Source of the DNA: Diphasiastrum complanatum
Lineage: Eukaryota; Streptophyta; Lycopodiopsida; Lycopodiales; Lycopodiaceae
Assembly (NCBI GenBank): GCA_029204225.1
Contig: CM055113.1
Location: 17,885,746-17,949,745, forward strand
Direction of reading: 5' to 3'
DNA: 64,000 nucleotides
Positions within the stretch are counted from its first letter, which is position 1, and every line of letters begins with the position of its first letter. The notes beneath the pieces were generated by a model. That model saw only the letters and a program-made list of their open reading frames with translations, was not told the DNA's origin and did no database searches. The position numbers and the translations under genes are program-made. Below are positions 45,703 through 57,484 of the stretch, piece after piece.

Positions 45703-45714
45703 GCTCTGATACCA
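45703..45714 (-). promoter_or_regulatory. tRNA primer-binding site of element D
   Basis: GCTCTGATACCA on the plus strand, the exact complement of TGGTATCAGAGC, directly beside the LTR. Confidence 0.9.
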
Positions 45715-46429
45715 TGTTGGGATATCGCGACATCGTCCCGACGCAGCGAAAACAATACATTATTTAGTAGTGTAGAAAATACATTCTAAATGTAGACAGA
45801 GTCGCGTTCTTTCTAAAACGATATTTTGTAATAACAGAGAGAAAAAACTAAATAATTGTGCCCTGGATGTTTGATTGATCTGCTACAATATTTATTGAGC
45901 TAATAGATCTCTTCTTGTCTAATGTCTAACCGACCAACTGATAAGTTGCTGGATATATACACATGGGTAACTAATTAAAAGAATGTTTAATCTATATATT
46001 ACAATTTGATTTAAGACAGTATGTGTTGTTGGCAGCCGCCTTCAGACGATATTTGATTCTGTCCAGTCGTGATGAAGATATTGTTGAGCTGCCGATTGTT
46101 CGAGTCGACTATTGGAGTTGATAGTGACATACGCCTAGTTGACAAAGCCAAGTAGTCGGTGTCGGATGACCGTCGCGAATAGTCGGTGTTAGATAAGTCG
46201 TCAATGTGTTCGATGAATAGTTGTGGTTGACCGAATAGTCGAAGGGTGGCCAAATAGTCGGTGTCAGTTGAGTCGACAGAACATTGTCACCAATACTTTT
46301 GTATTTATGCAGACTATCAAGAAACAAGTGTATTTCTGCAGAGTATGCGATTGTACAAATATTTACAATAGCTAATAAATGGATCTAGATTAGCATAAAG
46401 ATAGGGATGGAGAAGATAGGAATCCAACA
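45715..46429 (-). mobile_element. 5' LTR of element D
   Basis: Starts TGTTGGGATATCGC and ends GGAATCCAACA. Length 715 bp. Contains five imperfect repeats of an AATAGTCGGTGTC-like word at 46145-46275. To its right CACTTCCCTAGCTTGC could be a weak polypurine tract on the minus strand. Confidence 0.8.
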
Positions 46430-46478
46430 CTTCCCTAGCTTGCTCCCATTAGGAGGAGACTCTTAAAGGGGGAGGGAA

Positions 46479-46978
46479 TGTTACGTACCCATTAGAGCAT
46501 GCAACATGTTACTTGAGATGACGGTCTCATTTATGGGATGGAATGTTGGTCTGGAGTTGTAGGTATTTTGGGTGCCACGAGTCAATGTTCTGTTGGCACA
46601 CGTCAATGTGCACAACTAATGCATGTCGATGGTCATGTGTGACTTCCAAGGTCGGAGATCCCACATGGACTATGTATATAGAAGTGGAAATCCATGAGCT
46701 TGTCATTCATTGTCTCCTAGAGAATGAAGAGCTCTTTCACTGGTGGTCAGGTCAGGACAGCTATCTAGGCCTCATGATGTAGGTAGGTGAGGATCGAGGG
46801 TAAGGTATGGTGGTATGGGACACCATGGGTTATCGGAGACATGAGCTTGCTTGATGGTCGTCTATAGCTCAAGTGAACAGGGGAGAGGTGGTAGTACCTC
46901 CATGGATGGGCAATAATGTAGCGTTCGTCACCTGATTGTGTCCTAGCAATGACTAGAACGACGATGGGGATTCTAACA
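46479..46978 (+). mobile_element. Candidate LTR, gypsy-like in style
   Basis: TGTTACGTACCC at the left and GGGGATTCTAACA at the right give TGTTA...TAACA termini over 500 bp. A strong polypurine tract, AAAGGGGGAGGGAA, precedes it at 46466-46478, as at a 3' LTR. The purine tract followed by TGTTACG is common in Ty3/gypsy elements. No gypsy coding sequence remains nearby and no target duplication is evident. Confidence 0.5.
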
Positions 46979-46989
46979 GCAAAGCTCAT

Positions 46990-48650
46990 GCAATCGAACT
47001 GTCCAACATTCCTAGAATATCTAACATTCTTGTTCCCGACTCGACTGATTCTATTGAAGGTCCTAGCTCGTCTATTCTAGACGAACAACTTATCAAAAAC
47101 GAATTTGAAGAAGATGTTGCAGCTCAGCAACAACAACAATATCAAGGAAATCATCAGCCTCGCTTATCTCCCAGAAGCTCAACAAAAGAGCATAGACCAC
47201 CTATAAGGTATATTGAAGAATCTACATATTATCGTATTCAAGAGCCGATTACTATTGAAGAAGCACTAAATCAACCTGAATCCGATCTATGGAGAGAAGC
47301 TATGGATAGAGAATATTCACCTCTCATAAAAAACTAGACTTTTTTACTATTGTCGAATTGCCCACCAACATAAATGTAGTTGATTGCAAATGGATATTCA
47401 AAATCAAATACAAGGCAGATGAAATCATTGATTGAAAAAAGATCAACTTGTTGTGAGAGGATTTTCATAGATACAAAATGTTGACTATACAGAGACCTTC
47501 AGTCTATGATTAAGCATTCTTCAATCAGACTTCTGCTGCAGCTAACATGGAGATACATCATATGGATGTACATACAACCTATCTAAATGAAGTTATCAAT
47601 GAACACATCTACATGATACAACCTGAAGGTTATATTGTCAAAGGCAAACATAATCATGTATGTAACTCCACATAGCACTTTATGGCTTGAAGCAATCTGT
47701 TAAATCATGGTCTCAAAGGATCAACACTTTTCCTATTGATCACGACTACAAACCAAGCACTTCGGACTCCAATGTCTATTTCAAGTCAGTGCAATATTCT
47801 TTTATTATTATTGCTCTGTATGTGGACGACATATTGTCCAGGTATTCAGATCCAAAGAGACAAGAAGCAGAAATTGATCTATCTTATGTAGCAGAGATAC
47901 ATTTACAATATGTCAATTAGATATAATCTGATGAATTGTAAATTAGCTCACTTACCAATGGACCCAAGACTCAAATTGTTGAAGGATCAATGTCTTTAGA
48001 TGATAGAAAATAATGAACAGAATTGTGAGTACCCTTATCATTCAATAATAGCTTCTCTTATGTATGCAATGATTTGTACTAGACTAGACATAACTTTTTT
48101 TTTTTAGTTCCTTAAGTCAGTTTATGACTAATCTTGGCATTATACATTGGAAGGCTCTCATCAAAGTCATGAGATACATTCGAGCTACTATGGATCGCAT
48201 GGAAAAAAAATTTGATATTTGAAGATTTATTATGGAGTAGTCGACAATGACAAACTCAATATTCTTAGTGGTTATTCAAATGCAAGTTGGGCAGAAGATG
48301 TAGACACTCGTAAATCCACATCTGGATTTACATTCTTCCTCAACAACGGTCCTATTTCATGGAACACTCGCAAACAAACTTTGATAGTTCTATCATCTAT
48401 TGAATTAGAGTATATTGCAGCCTCTCAAGCTACAAAAGAAGTAGTGTGATTGAGAAACTTACTTTCGGACATTTGTCTGAAACAATATGCTCGGACAATT
48501 TTATTTTGTGATAATCAAAGTGCTATTGCTTTATCAGCCAATCACAGGTTTCATTCTAGGAGTAAGCACATTGAAATGAAATATCACTATGTCAAAGCAA
48601 AAATTCTCGACAGAGAGGTAAATTTGTCAAACGCAAGACATGGCAAATGA
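46990..48650 (+). pseudogene. Ty1/copia pol fragment, C lineage (C2)
   Basis: Linker PRLSPRSSTKEHRPPIRYIE at 47155, then EALNQPESDLWREAMDREYS, broken reverse transcriptase (LYGLKQSVKSWSQRINTF, YVDDILSRYSDP with YVDD kept), and RNase H with DVDTRKSTSGFTFFLNNG, PISWNTRKQTLIVLSS and ILFCDNQSAIALSANHRFHS. It is close to the C copy at 9048-10441 on the other strand. Stops at 47338, 47920, 48447 and many frameshifts. Homology fades after 48650 without a recognisable polypurine tract. Confidence 0.85.
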
Positions 48651-48826
48651 TATGAAGATAACTGATTTTCCTCATTGGATTAGTGACAATGCATTGTGGC
48701 TAAGTGTCAATTGTGACCTACGTTGATTTAGTACTAATAATTTCGAAGTTACTTACTAAAAAGTTCGAATGTGATGATTGTTGCAATAGCTTTGTTAGCA
48801 TTGATTTTCCTTTTACTGCTTACTGC

Positions 48827-48838
48827 TCTGATACCGCT
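48827..48838 (-). promoter_or_regulatory. Primer-site-like sequence
   Basis: TGCTCTGATACC on the plus strand, the complement of GGTATCAGAGCA. It lies just left of the LTR that starts at 48843, although the coding sequence to the left belongs to a plus-strand element. Confidence 0.5.
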
Positions 48839-48842
48839 CTAA

Positions 48843-49459
48843 TGGGAATGACGCAGGGTTTCTTCGGGTGCAGTGGAATCGTAGGCCACCATATCACAAG
48901 ACAATCTTGCAAAGCACGTGATCCTACTTACAGAAACAAGTAATTGCTATATTTCAAAATACTTTTTTTTTTCTCTCTCTCTCTCTACGATATCTAACTC
49001 TGAGGAGTCAGATACCGACTGATCGATACTATTCTTCTATAGTGTCTTCATCTGTATATTTATCTCTAATCGCTCATCTCCTTATATAGTTGTTTGATGA
49101 TCTTATGTTATTCTAATTTTACAATTACAAGATCATTAATAGCTATGTAGTTGATCAGTAGATTGGTTATTCACTAGAGCGCGAAGACGTTGACAGATCT
49201 TGTACAAAGTCCTATGTAGATCTGCAGATCCTTGCATTCCTCGCATTTTTCACAAAACCTTATGTTCCTCAGTTTGTCTGAAATGTTGAGTAGAACACTT
49301 TTGTCACATTCCTCGCATTCTTCGCATGTTGAAGTTTGTGTGTAAAACTGCACACTGTGCGAGAAACAGTTCATTTATGTAGACTGTTTGTAAGAGAGTG
49401 ATTTCATTGAGTGAATTAGAGGGCAGTTAGAGTGAGTAGGAGTAAAATTAACTACAACA
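48843..49459 (-). mobile_element. Copia LTR of element G, minus orientation
   Basis: Starts TGGGAATGACGC and ends AACTACAACA, followed by a polypurine tract (AAGGGGGAG on the minus strand, 49460-49469). Length 617 bp. A CT run lies at 48973-48987. Bounded by a primer-like site at the left and a polypurine tract at the right. A small Cys-rich frame inside (49174-49374) is produced by repeated CATTCCTCGCATT words. Confidence 0.6.
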
Positions 49460-51030
49460 CTCCCCCTTAAGCTTACTACTATGAATCTGAATCTGAATTA
49501 AGATTTAACATACTTACAAAAGTAGCATGTTTCTCTCTTGACAATGATTTTGTTAAAATGTCAGCCATTATACTATCAATATGACAGTAACTTAGTACTA
49601 CTTCTTTACTCTAAAGTTTCTCTCTAAGAAAATGAAACTGAACTTCTATGTGTTTAGTTCTAGAATGTGTTCATGGGTTCAGAGATAGAGCTATACAACT
49701 TTGATTGTTGTACTAGAGGATAGTCGGACTGATTTGTGGAAATTGCAGATTCTATAGTAACCTTCTGGGCCAAATAATCTCCTTCATTGCTGATGTAGTT
49801 GCAACGTATTCAGAGTATGTAGGGGACAGATAAATACATTTCTGCTTTCGACTATTCCATAAGATGGGCCGTCTTGCAAGGAAACAAATGTAATTAGATA
49901 TGGATTTCTAGGTATCAACATCTCCTGCCCAGTCAAAATCTGAATAGGTAACGAATGTAAGTGCAGCTTCTGTGTTTTCATTATAGCACAAAGCATAGTG
50001 CTTTGTAGCTTGAATGTACTTCAATACTCTTTGAAAAGCCTTCCATTGCTGTAAGCATGGATTGGACATGTAATGTGATAGTGTGCTTACCGTGTATGCA
50101 AGATCGGGTCAAGTGCAGATCATAGAATACATTATTGATCCGATTATTGACTGATAAAAATATCTACACATCTCTTTCTATTCTGCTTCGATTATGGGGC
50201 ACATAACTTATGATAGTTTGGATCCTGAATCCATGGGTGAATCTATCGACTTATAGTCCTCCATGCCATATCTGCGAAGTACATTGGTTAGATGAGTTTC
50301 TTGGCTTATAATGATCCTTCTACTTGTGTGATCTCTGGTGCTCTCCATACCAAGTAGGTAATGAACCGGACCTAAATCACTCATTTCAAATTCTTGTAAA
50401 AGTAAAGACTTTTTCAGACAATAACTGATTTGAATTGCTAATGATTAAAGAATCATCGTCATATAGTGCTATTATAACATTGCTTGGCCCTTTGTGCTTG
50501 AGATACACATTTGAATATGTAGAACAAGAAGAAAATTGGTGCTACAACAAGAAGTGATTAAATCTTTCAAACCAGGCCCTAGGAGCTTGCTTGATTCCAT
50601 AGAGAGCCTTCTGCAACTTACATACCATATGCTCTGGGCTTGAAGGACATAACCTTCTAGTTGATAGATATAAATTTCTTCTTGAATGTATCCATTAACG
50701 AATGTTGTCTGTACGTCCATTTGTTGAATGTCCGGAACTTCTGTAGCAGCTATAGCCAACAAGGTTTGAATAGATTGATGCTTTACCACTGGACTGAAAT
50801 GTCAGTGTAATCTATCATGTATACTTGCTCATATCCTTTAACCACCAGTCGAGCTTTCCATTTGGATATTGATCCATTTGGCTTGAGCTTTAGTTTGAAG
50901 ATCTATTTAGTATCAATCAGTTTTGTACCTAGGAGGATCAAGACTCCAGGTCTTGTTCTTCATTAATGAGTTATACTCAGCATCCATAGCAGCTTTCCAT
51001 TTGTCTGCATCTGAATTGACAATGCTTTTG
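49460..51030 (-). pseudogene. Ty1/copia pol fragment, G lineage: reverse transcriptase to RNase H
   Basis: Minus frames: [14 protein letters not shown] near 50860, [20 protein letters not shown] and [20 protein letters not shown] (50472-50790), a damaged [15 protein letters not shown] region at 50580, and RNase H with a YSEYVATTSA motif near 49800. The upstream end near 51000 has DADKWKAAMDAEYNSLMK. The YVDD region is not clear. Many stops. At about 51040 the sequence changes to a plus-strand F element. Confidence 0.8.
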
Positions 51031-51039
51031 CAACAGAGG

Positions 51040-51361
51040 CAAGTTCATCATGACTGAAAAATACCTGAGGGATGAATCAATCAGGTTGTTGTCATTGTCG
51101 AGTAGATCTTTGAACTATCTAGGCATCGTCCATTCTTTGCTAGGAATTCACATTACTAGAAATAGACCTCAGAAGAAGATCTATCTTAGCCAGCAGACAT
51201 ATTCAAAAAAGAATTTTAGAAAAATTTCATATGTCTGATTGCAAACCAATTGATACACCAATGGATCCAAGTATTGTATTGACTAAAACTTCTTGTGCTG
51301 AGACCAATAGTGAAGTACTTGACTTAGCGAAGAACCCCTATCATTCACTAATCGGATCTTT
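51040..51361 (+). pseudogene. Ty1/copia F2, left part (interrupted by element E)
   Basis: VHSLLGIHITRNRPQKKIYL, then CKPIDTPMDPSIVLTKTSCA and NPYHSLIGS, matching F1 at 14880-15120. The frame is cut at 51361 by the E LTR and resumes at 57485 as SLMYVMLCTRPDLAHIVSTL, with the five bases TCTTT repeated on both sides. Confidence 0.85.
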
Positions 51362-52043
51362 TGTAAAAATTACAGCAAATAAGGATCCTAAAACACTTGA
51401 AATGATGAGGGAAACAATAGATTATGATTTCATAAGATTAGCACAAGTTGAACCATCAAAATCCATCAAAAATCTATGCTTGAACCTCACTAAATGGCCC
51501 AAATCCTTGAAGAAGGCTTCACACGTGTGAAAGTACGGCCTCCCACAGTCTGAGTACTGTACACCAGACCTACATTCAATCCTATAATCATTAGTAATCA
51601 CAAGTACTCAAACAATTATGAACATAGAGAGCAATTGCACCATTATGAGAGAAAAAACATGAAATTGCTTGATTGATTTTGGTGAGATATCATCACCTAT
51701 ATATACATGATCCATCACGGTTTTGGGCAGGTATGAGTAGCCCTAAAACTATCCCTAATGCTAATTTTGGTGGATCTTTCATCCCTACCAAGTTAGGGTT
51801 GGAATCTTGGAGATCCCTCAACAATGCAAAAATTACCAAAAATAGCTCCTATTTTTTCTCCCTTGTATCTAAGCATAATTTGGACTCATTCCAAAGGTTC
51901 TAACACTTAGGTCTACTTGAGAACATCCTTATGAATGGAATCCTATGCTATTTGGCACGTGTGACAAGCCACATCATGACCATCTAACTATTTACAAGTC
52001 ATATGACCAAAACTAGTCAAGCTAGAATTGTGAATTTTTAACA
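51362..52043 (-). mobile_element. 3' LTR of element E
   Basis: TGTAAAAATTACAG...GAATTTTTAACA, 682 bp, the same length as the LTR at 56803-57484. I count about 9 mismatches between them by eye. The five bases to the left (51357-51361) are TCTTT. A polypurine tract (GAGGAGGAG on the minus strand) lies at 52044-52052. Confidence 0.95.
51698..51705 (-). promoter_or_regulatory. TATA box of the E LTR
   Basis: TATATATA, preceded on the minus strand by GGATCATG and followed by GGTGATGATATC. The matching box in the other LTR is at 57139-57146, about 340 bp inside the LTR from its 5' end. Expected position for the retrotransposon promoter; not tested. Confidence 0.6.
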
Positions 52044-54676
52044 CTCCTCCTCACTATCTAGCTTGGTTCAATCATTGCTTTACTAATCACTCCAAGTGAT
52101 GATCTGAACTTCATAAAAGGTGTCTTTTGAAGTGGTTTAGTAGATAGATCAGCTACACATTCATTGCTTGGAACATGCTCCAAAGCAATCTCCTTGGCTT
52201 GCACCATTTCTCTCACAAAGTGATGGCATATCTCAATGTGCTTAGATCTTGCATGGAAGATTGGGTTAGATGCAAGGTTTTGGGCTGATATATTGTCATT
52301 GTAGATGATTGGTGCCTCCTCTAAATCCATGATCTTTAGTTCCACCAATAATCTCTTGATCCAAAGTACCTCCTTTGTAGTGGTTGTCAAAGCTTTGTAC
52401 TCGGCCTCGGTTGAAGATAGAGATATAGTTTCTTGCTTTTTTGAAAGCCATGAAACCACACCTTCTCCTATGAAAGTTGAATAGGCACTTGTTGATTTCC
52501 TATCCCTCTTGTCCCCTGCAAAATCTGAATCACTAAATGCATGAAGGTTAATCACATCTCCTCTATATAGAATCCCAAAATCCAATGTACCCGAGATGTA
52601 TCTTAGAATCCTCTTAGCCTTTTTCCAATGGATATTCAATGGCTTTTGCATGGATTGGCTCAACCTACATACACTAAAGCTAAGATCTGGTCTAGTTATA
52701 GTGATCCACATTAAGGAACCTATAAGTTGCCTAAACAAAGTGATGTCCATGAAGGATCTTTCATCATCTTCATTTGGCACTTTTACATCTTGCTCCATTG
52801 GTGTGTCAACACTTTTGCATACTTCCATCTTAAACTTCTTCAAAAGACTTTAAGCATAGTTTACTTGACTTATAAAGATAAAATCAGACCCTCTAAGTAC
52901 TTCTATTCCTAAGATGAAGTGAAGACACCCTAGATCTACCATCTTGAACTCTAAGGATAGATCTATCTTGATTTTTTCAATACCATCAACACTATTTCCA
53001 CTAATGATGATGTCATCTACATAAATGAGTAAAAGTACAATACCAACATCATCAAACTTAATGTAAAGAGTAGGATCATATTCACTTTGAACAAAAGAAA
53101 GTGAAATAAGATAGCAATGTAGTCTTGAATTCCAAGATCTCGAGGCTTGCTTCAAGCCATAAATGCTTCTTTGGAGATGGCATACTTTGTTCTCCATTCC
53201 ATGCTTGATGAACCCTTGTGGCTGCTCCATATAGATATCTTCTTCCAAAAAACCATTCAATAAAGCATTAGAGACATCCATTTGACATAGAATCCATCCA
53301 AAATGTGATGCAAGTGCAATGATTAGTCTTATTGTGACCATCTTGGCCACGGGTGCAAAAGTTTCCTCATAGTCTATCCCTTTCTCTTGAGCATAACCTT
53401 TTGCAACTAATCTTGCTTTATGTTTGTTAACACTCCCATTTGCATTCAAATTAAGCTTGAAGACCCACTTGCATCCTATTACATTCCTTTGAGGTCTCTC
53501 AACAAGCAACCAAGTTTCATTCTCAATCAAGGCATCATACTCATCCAACATAGCTTTATACCATTCTTTGGAGTTCAATGCATCTTCAACATTAGACGGT
53601 TCTTCAAAACTAGATAAAGCATAAGAAGTGGATGAGATACCCTCAACTTGCTGTCCTTTGCCTTGATATGTGAGCCTTGATGGCTCCACTTTTTCCCTTG
53701 AAGATCTCCTTGGTGTGATAGGTGGGTTTGGTGCTTGCTCCTCCATGAGCTCCTCCTCAAAACCAAGATCTTGCTCCTCGGCCATCTTCTTCTTGATTGT
53801 TGGAGCACTTGAGCCTTCTTCAAGCATATGCATATGATGTTCATCAAAGATGACATCCCTTGAAACAACAAATTTGTTCAAGGATGGGAGATAGACTTTG
53901 TAGCCCTTGCTTGAGCTTGCATATCCAAGCATGATCCCTCTTGTGGAAGATGGATCCTCCTTGGTTCTTGTTTCCAATGGCACATGCACATAACATATAC
54001 ACCCAAAAACTTTCAAGTGATTAAGATTGGGTTTCTTTCCATACAACATCTCATAAGGAGTTTTGCCTTCAATGGCTTTGCAAGACACCCTATTCATCAA
54101 GTAGTTTGCACATACAAGAGACTCACCCCAAAAGGATTTGGGCAAACAAGCATCTAATCTTAAAGCCTTAGAACATTCACATAATGTTCTATTCCTTCTT
54201 TCAGCAACTCCATTTTGTTGAGGAGTGTAAGGACAAGAAGTCTCTTTCTTGATCCCTTCCTCCTCACAAAAGGCCTTGAACTCATTGGAGATGAATTCTC
54301 CACCATTGTCACTTCTAAGAATCTTGATGCTATGATTATGATGCTTTTCCACAAACAACTTGAACTTTACAAAAGTATCAAATACTTGAGACTTGAAGGA
54401 AAGTAAGAACACCCAACAATATCTTGAGTAGTCATCAATGAAGGTTAAAAACATGGATGAACCTCCATTAGATTTGGTGCTAGCAATGTGCACATCCGAG
54501 TGTATGAGTTCAAGAGGATGAGATGACTTTGTGATGGAGTTAGGAAACACCTTCTTATGTGCCTTGGATAAGGCACAAGCTTCCTCCCAATAGACCTTGG
54601 TAGGCCTAAAGCATACTCCTCCTTGATCATAGCCTCCATGGAACCCGAGTTGACATGTCCAAGTCTTTTGTGCCAT
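52044..54676 (-). pseudogene. Element E pol: integrase, reverse transcriptase, RNase H
   Basis: Frame 52850-54676 (608 aa): integrase LIHSDVH (about residue 57), FIDDYSRY (80), LRSDNGGEF (120) and YTPQQNGVAERRNRT (150), so the catalytic triad is present. The tail FGCICYVHVP follows, then reverse transcriptase ARLVAKGYAQEKGIDYEETF, LCQMDVSNALLNGFLEEDIY, SIYGLKQASRSWNSR and LLIYVDDIIISG (YVDD at about 552). A TAA near 52848 stops it. The frame goes on as 52058-52843 with RNase H motifs FSDSDFAGDKRDRKSTSAY, SSTEAEYKALTTTTKEVL and IIYNDNISAQNLASNP. Upstream a single frameshift near 54600 separates it from the gag-protease frame. These are the only two lesions seen, so E is nearly intact but cannot make the complete polyprotein as read here. 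Confidence 0.9.
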
Positions 54677-55992
54677 AAAGTAAAGGTAGATATCTTGCTC
54701 TTCTCGGCCAACATGACAACATTAGTATCCACAAATGCATCCAGCTTATAAAGTTTGCCAAGTCTAGTGCCCTTAGCCACTATCTTACCCTTCTTCTTGA
54801 TGAAACATTCATTTGAAGCAAAGTCAACATTGAAACCATTGTCTACCATTTGGCCAACACTTAGTAGATTCTTTGTTATTGTAGGAATGTACAAAACACC
54901 TTCTATGTTGATCTTTTTTGAAGATCCTAAGCAAAGGGGAATGCTACCAACTCCTTCAATCTTACAAGCTTCATCATTTGTTGTATAGATAGACTTTATA
55001 GGTCCATCATAAGATAAGAGAGAAGAGAAAAACTCCCTTTTACTAGTCATGTGTGAACTAGCACCCGAGTCAATCCACCAAGGATCTTCTCCTTTGAAGC
55101 TTGTTGAAGAAAATATGGACATCATGAGAGAGTCCTCATGTGAACTCTCCTCCTCCTCCTCTTTGCTCATGTTGGCTTGGCTTTGATCTTGCTTCCTCTT
55201 GAAGCATTCCGAGGCATAATGCCCCATCTTGCTACAATAGTAGCACTTCACCTTTGATTTGTCCTTCTTGACTTTGGTGGTTGATGGAGATGCCTTTGGG
55301 GGTCCTTCTTGATCCTCAAGCTTTGTAGACTTCTTGAATGTTGATCCTTTGCCTTTGGTGAAGAGAGCTTGGTCATCTCCACCTTGGATGGAAAGCCTAT
55401 CCATCCTCTCTTGCATTTGGCTCCTTCTTGATTCCTCGGCCATGAGTGTGCCTTGGAGTTCTTCAAGTATAGGTAGCTTACCCATAATTGCATATCCCTG
55501 AACCAAATTGTCAAATTCAAAGCTTAGTCCATTCAATATGAGTTGAACAAGCTCTTCATCCTTGATAGGGTCACCTATAAAGGCTAGCTCTTTGTTCAAT
55601 TCCTTTACTCTTAGGACAAAAGTATGTGCACTCTCTCCTTTCTTTTGATAGCTTCTATAGATTTGATTCTTCAAAGCTAACATTCTAGTTTGGTTCTTGG
55701 ATTCATAGACCTTTTTCAAAGTCTCCCAAGCATCTTGAGCTGAAGTGCAATCTCCTACCTCTCTTAAGAGTTCATTTGCAACATTCATTTTTATGCAATG
55801 TAGTGCAACATTGCACCTCTTGATGTATTTGGCTTTTTCTTGAGGATGAATAGGTTCACCCTCCTTACCATTTACAATTTCCATCAGATCTTGCATGATC
55901 ATGATAGATTCCATTCTAACTTTCCATATGGAATAGTTAGTTTTGTTGAGCCTTTCATTAGTATCCAAAAGATATGCATTTATAGATGCCAT
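54445..55992 (-). pseudogene. Element E gag, zinc knuckle and protease
   Basis: Frame of 515 codons from ATG at 55992. Gag: RLNKTNYSIWKVRMESIMIM, TSAQDAWETLKKVYESKNQ and LALKNQIYRSYQKKGESAHT. Zinc knuckle CYYCSKMGHYASEC at about residue 250. Protease WWIDSGASSHMTSKREFF at about residue 306. Pre-integrase LWHKRLGHVNSGSMEAM at about 442. After about residue 460 the reading is out of frame because of the frameshift near 54600; the last 50 residues are not real. The open length and intact motifs show that this copy has decayed little. Confidence 0.9.
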
Positions 55993-56790
55993 CTAGTCTC
56001 CTAATCAAGGACTTGACACAAATGAAGGTTACTTCTATTGATTTGATTGAAGGTCTACCTTATCCCACTTCTTAGGACCTGAAAAGATCAGTAATAGACT
56101 TCCTATAAAGATCTAAGAATGATCTCTAACAAAATCAAATCATAGAATACTAGAAACAATGCACTTGCTTGATTGAAGTAGACAATACTAGTAGAATTGC
56201 CCCTCTTTCTATAAAGAACATTAAAGCTTCCAAATGATCTGATCAAGAGTGAATTTCAGCAACCTAATATACTTCCAAAATCACTTGTAAAAGAGCTAAA
56301 TGGAACTTAATGAGGATGCAACACAATCTACTATCCAATCACAAGCAAAAAATGATCAAAATTGATGAAAAATTGATCTAATTTGGTGCATAAGTCAAGC
56401 AATGGTTGGACTGAACCTAAATCACTTTAGGAGGTGCCTACTACACCTTAGAACAGCCTTGAAGAGTCCACAAAACTCTGATCTTCCCTCTCCTTGAATG
56501 CTAGAAAGCCTCCTCTATGAAATCACCTCCAAAACTTGCTTAGAAATCAATGCTTGGAGCAAGCAAAACTTGCTATCTTGGTAATGTGAATTGAATTCAA
56601 CTTTGCCTCTGGTTTTAGACACCTGAACACCTGCAAATGAAGTCACACAACACCAATCTCCAATGTATTTGACTCACTTTGAGTTCTAGAATCAATACTA
56701 GATGCTAAGATCCAATCTACACAAGATTTAGATCAAAAATTGTGATCAAATTGAATGAAAACCAAGGATTTAGCTCATTTCAGCCTTTAG
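55993..56790 (-). other. Untranslated leader of element E
   Basis: About 800 bp between the primer site and the gag start codon, AT-rich and without long frames. Leaders of this size are normal in copia elements, and packaging signals would be expected here. Confidence 0.8.
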
Positions 56791-56802
56791 GCTCTGATAC
56801 CA
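56791..56802 (-). promoter_or_regulatory. tRNA primer-binding site of element E
   Basis: GCTCTGATACCA on the plus strand, the exact complement of TGGTATCAGAGC, touching the LTR start at 56803. Confidence 0.95.
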
Positions 56803-57484
56803 TGTAAAAGTTACAGCAAATAAGGATCCTAAAACACTTGAAATGATGAGGGAAACAATAGATTATGATTTCATAAGATTAGCACAAGTTGAACCATCAA
56901 AATCCATCAAAAATTTATGCTTGAACCTCACTAAATGGCCCAAATCCTTGAAGAAGGATTCACACGTGTGAAAGTACGACCTCACACAGTCTGAGTACTT
57001 TACACCAGACCTACATTCAATCCTATAATCATTAGTAATCACAAGTACTCAAACAATTATGAACATAGAGAGCAATTGCACCATTATGAGAGAAAAAACA
57101 TGAAATTGCTTGATTGATTTTGGTGAGATATCATCACCTATATATACATGATCCATCACGGTTTTGGGCAGGTATGAGTAGCCCTAAACCTATCCCTAAT
57201 GCTAATTTTGGTGGATCTTTCATCCCTACCAAGTTAGGGTTGGAATCTTGGAGATCCCTCAACAATGCAAAAATTACCAAAAATAGCTCCTATTTTTTCT
57301 CCCTTGTATCTAAGCATAATTTGGACTCATTCCAAAGGTTCTAACACTTAGGTCTACTTAAGAACACCCTTATGAATGGAATCCTATGCTATTTGGCACG
57401 TGTGACAAGCCACATCATGACCATCTAACTATTTACAAGTCATATGACCAAAACTAGTCAAGCTAGAATTGTGAATTTTTAACA
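56803..57484 (-). mobile_element. 5' LTR of element E
   Basis: TGTAAAAGTTACAG...GAATTTTTAACA, 682 bp. Followed by TCTTT (57485-57489), which repeats the five bases before the other LTR. TATATATA at 57139-57146 is the likely promoter. With about 9 differences in 682 bp from the 3' LTR, this insertion is the youngest datable one in the window. Confidence 0.95.

Noticed and set aside
49174-49374. Cys-rich frame with CEECEECDK and CEKCEECK
   Set aside because: Lies inside an LTR and arises from repeated CATTCCTCGCATT words, so not a zinc-binding protein.
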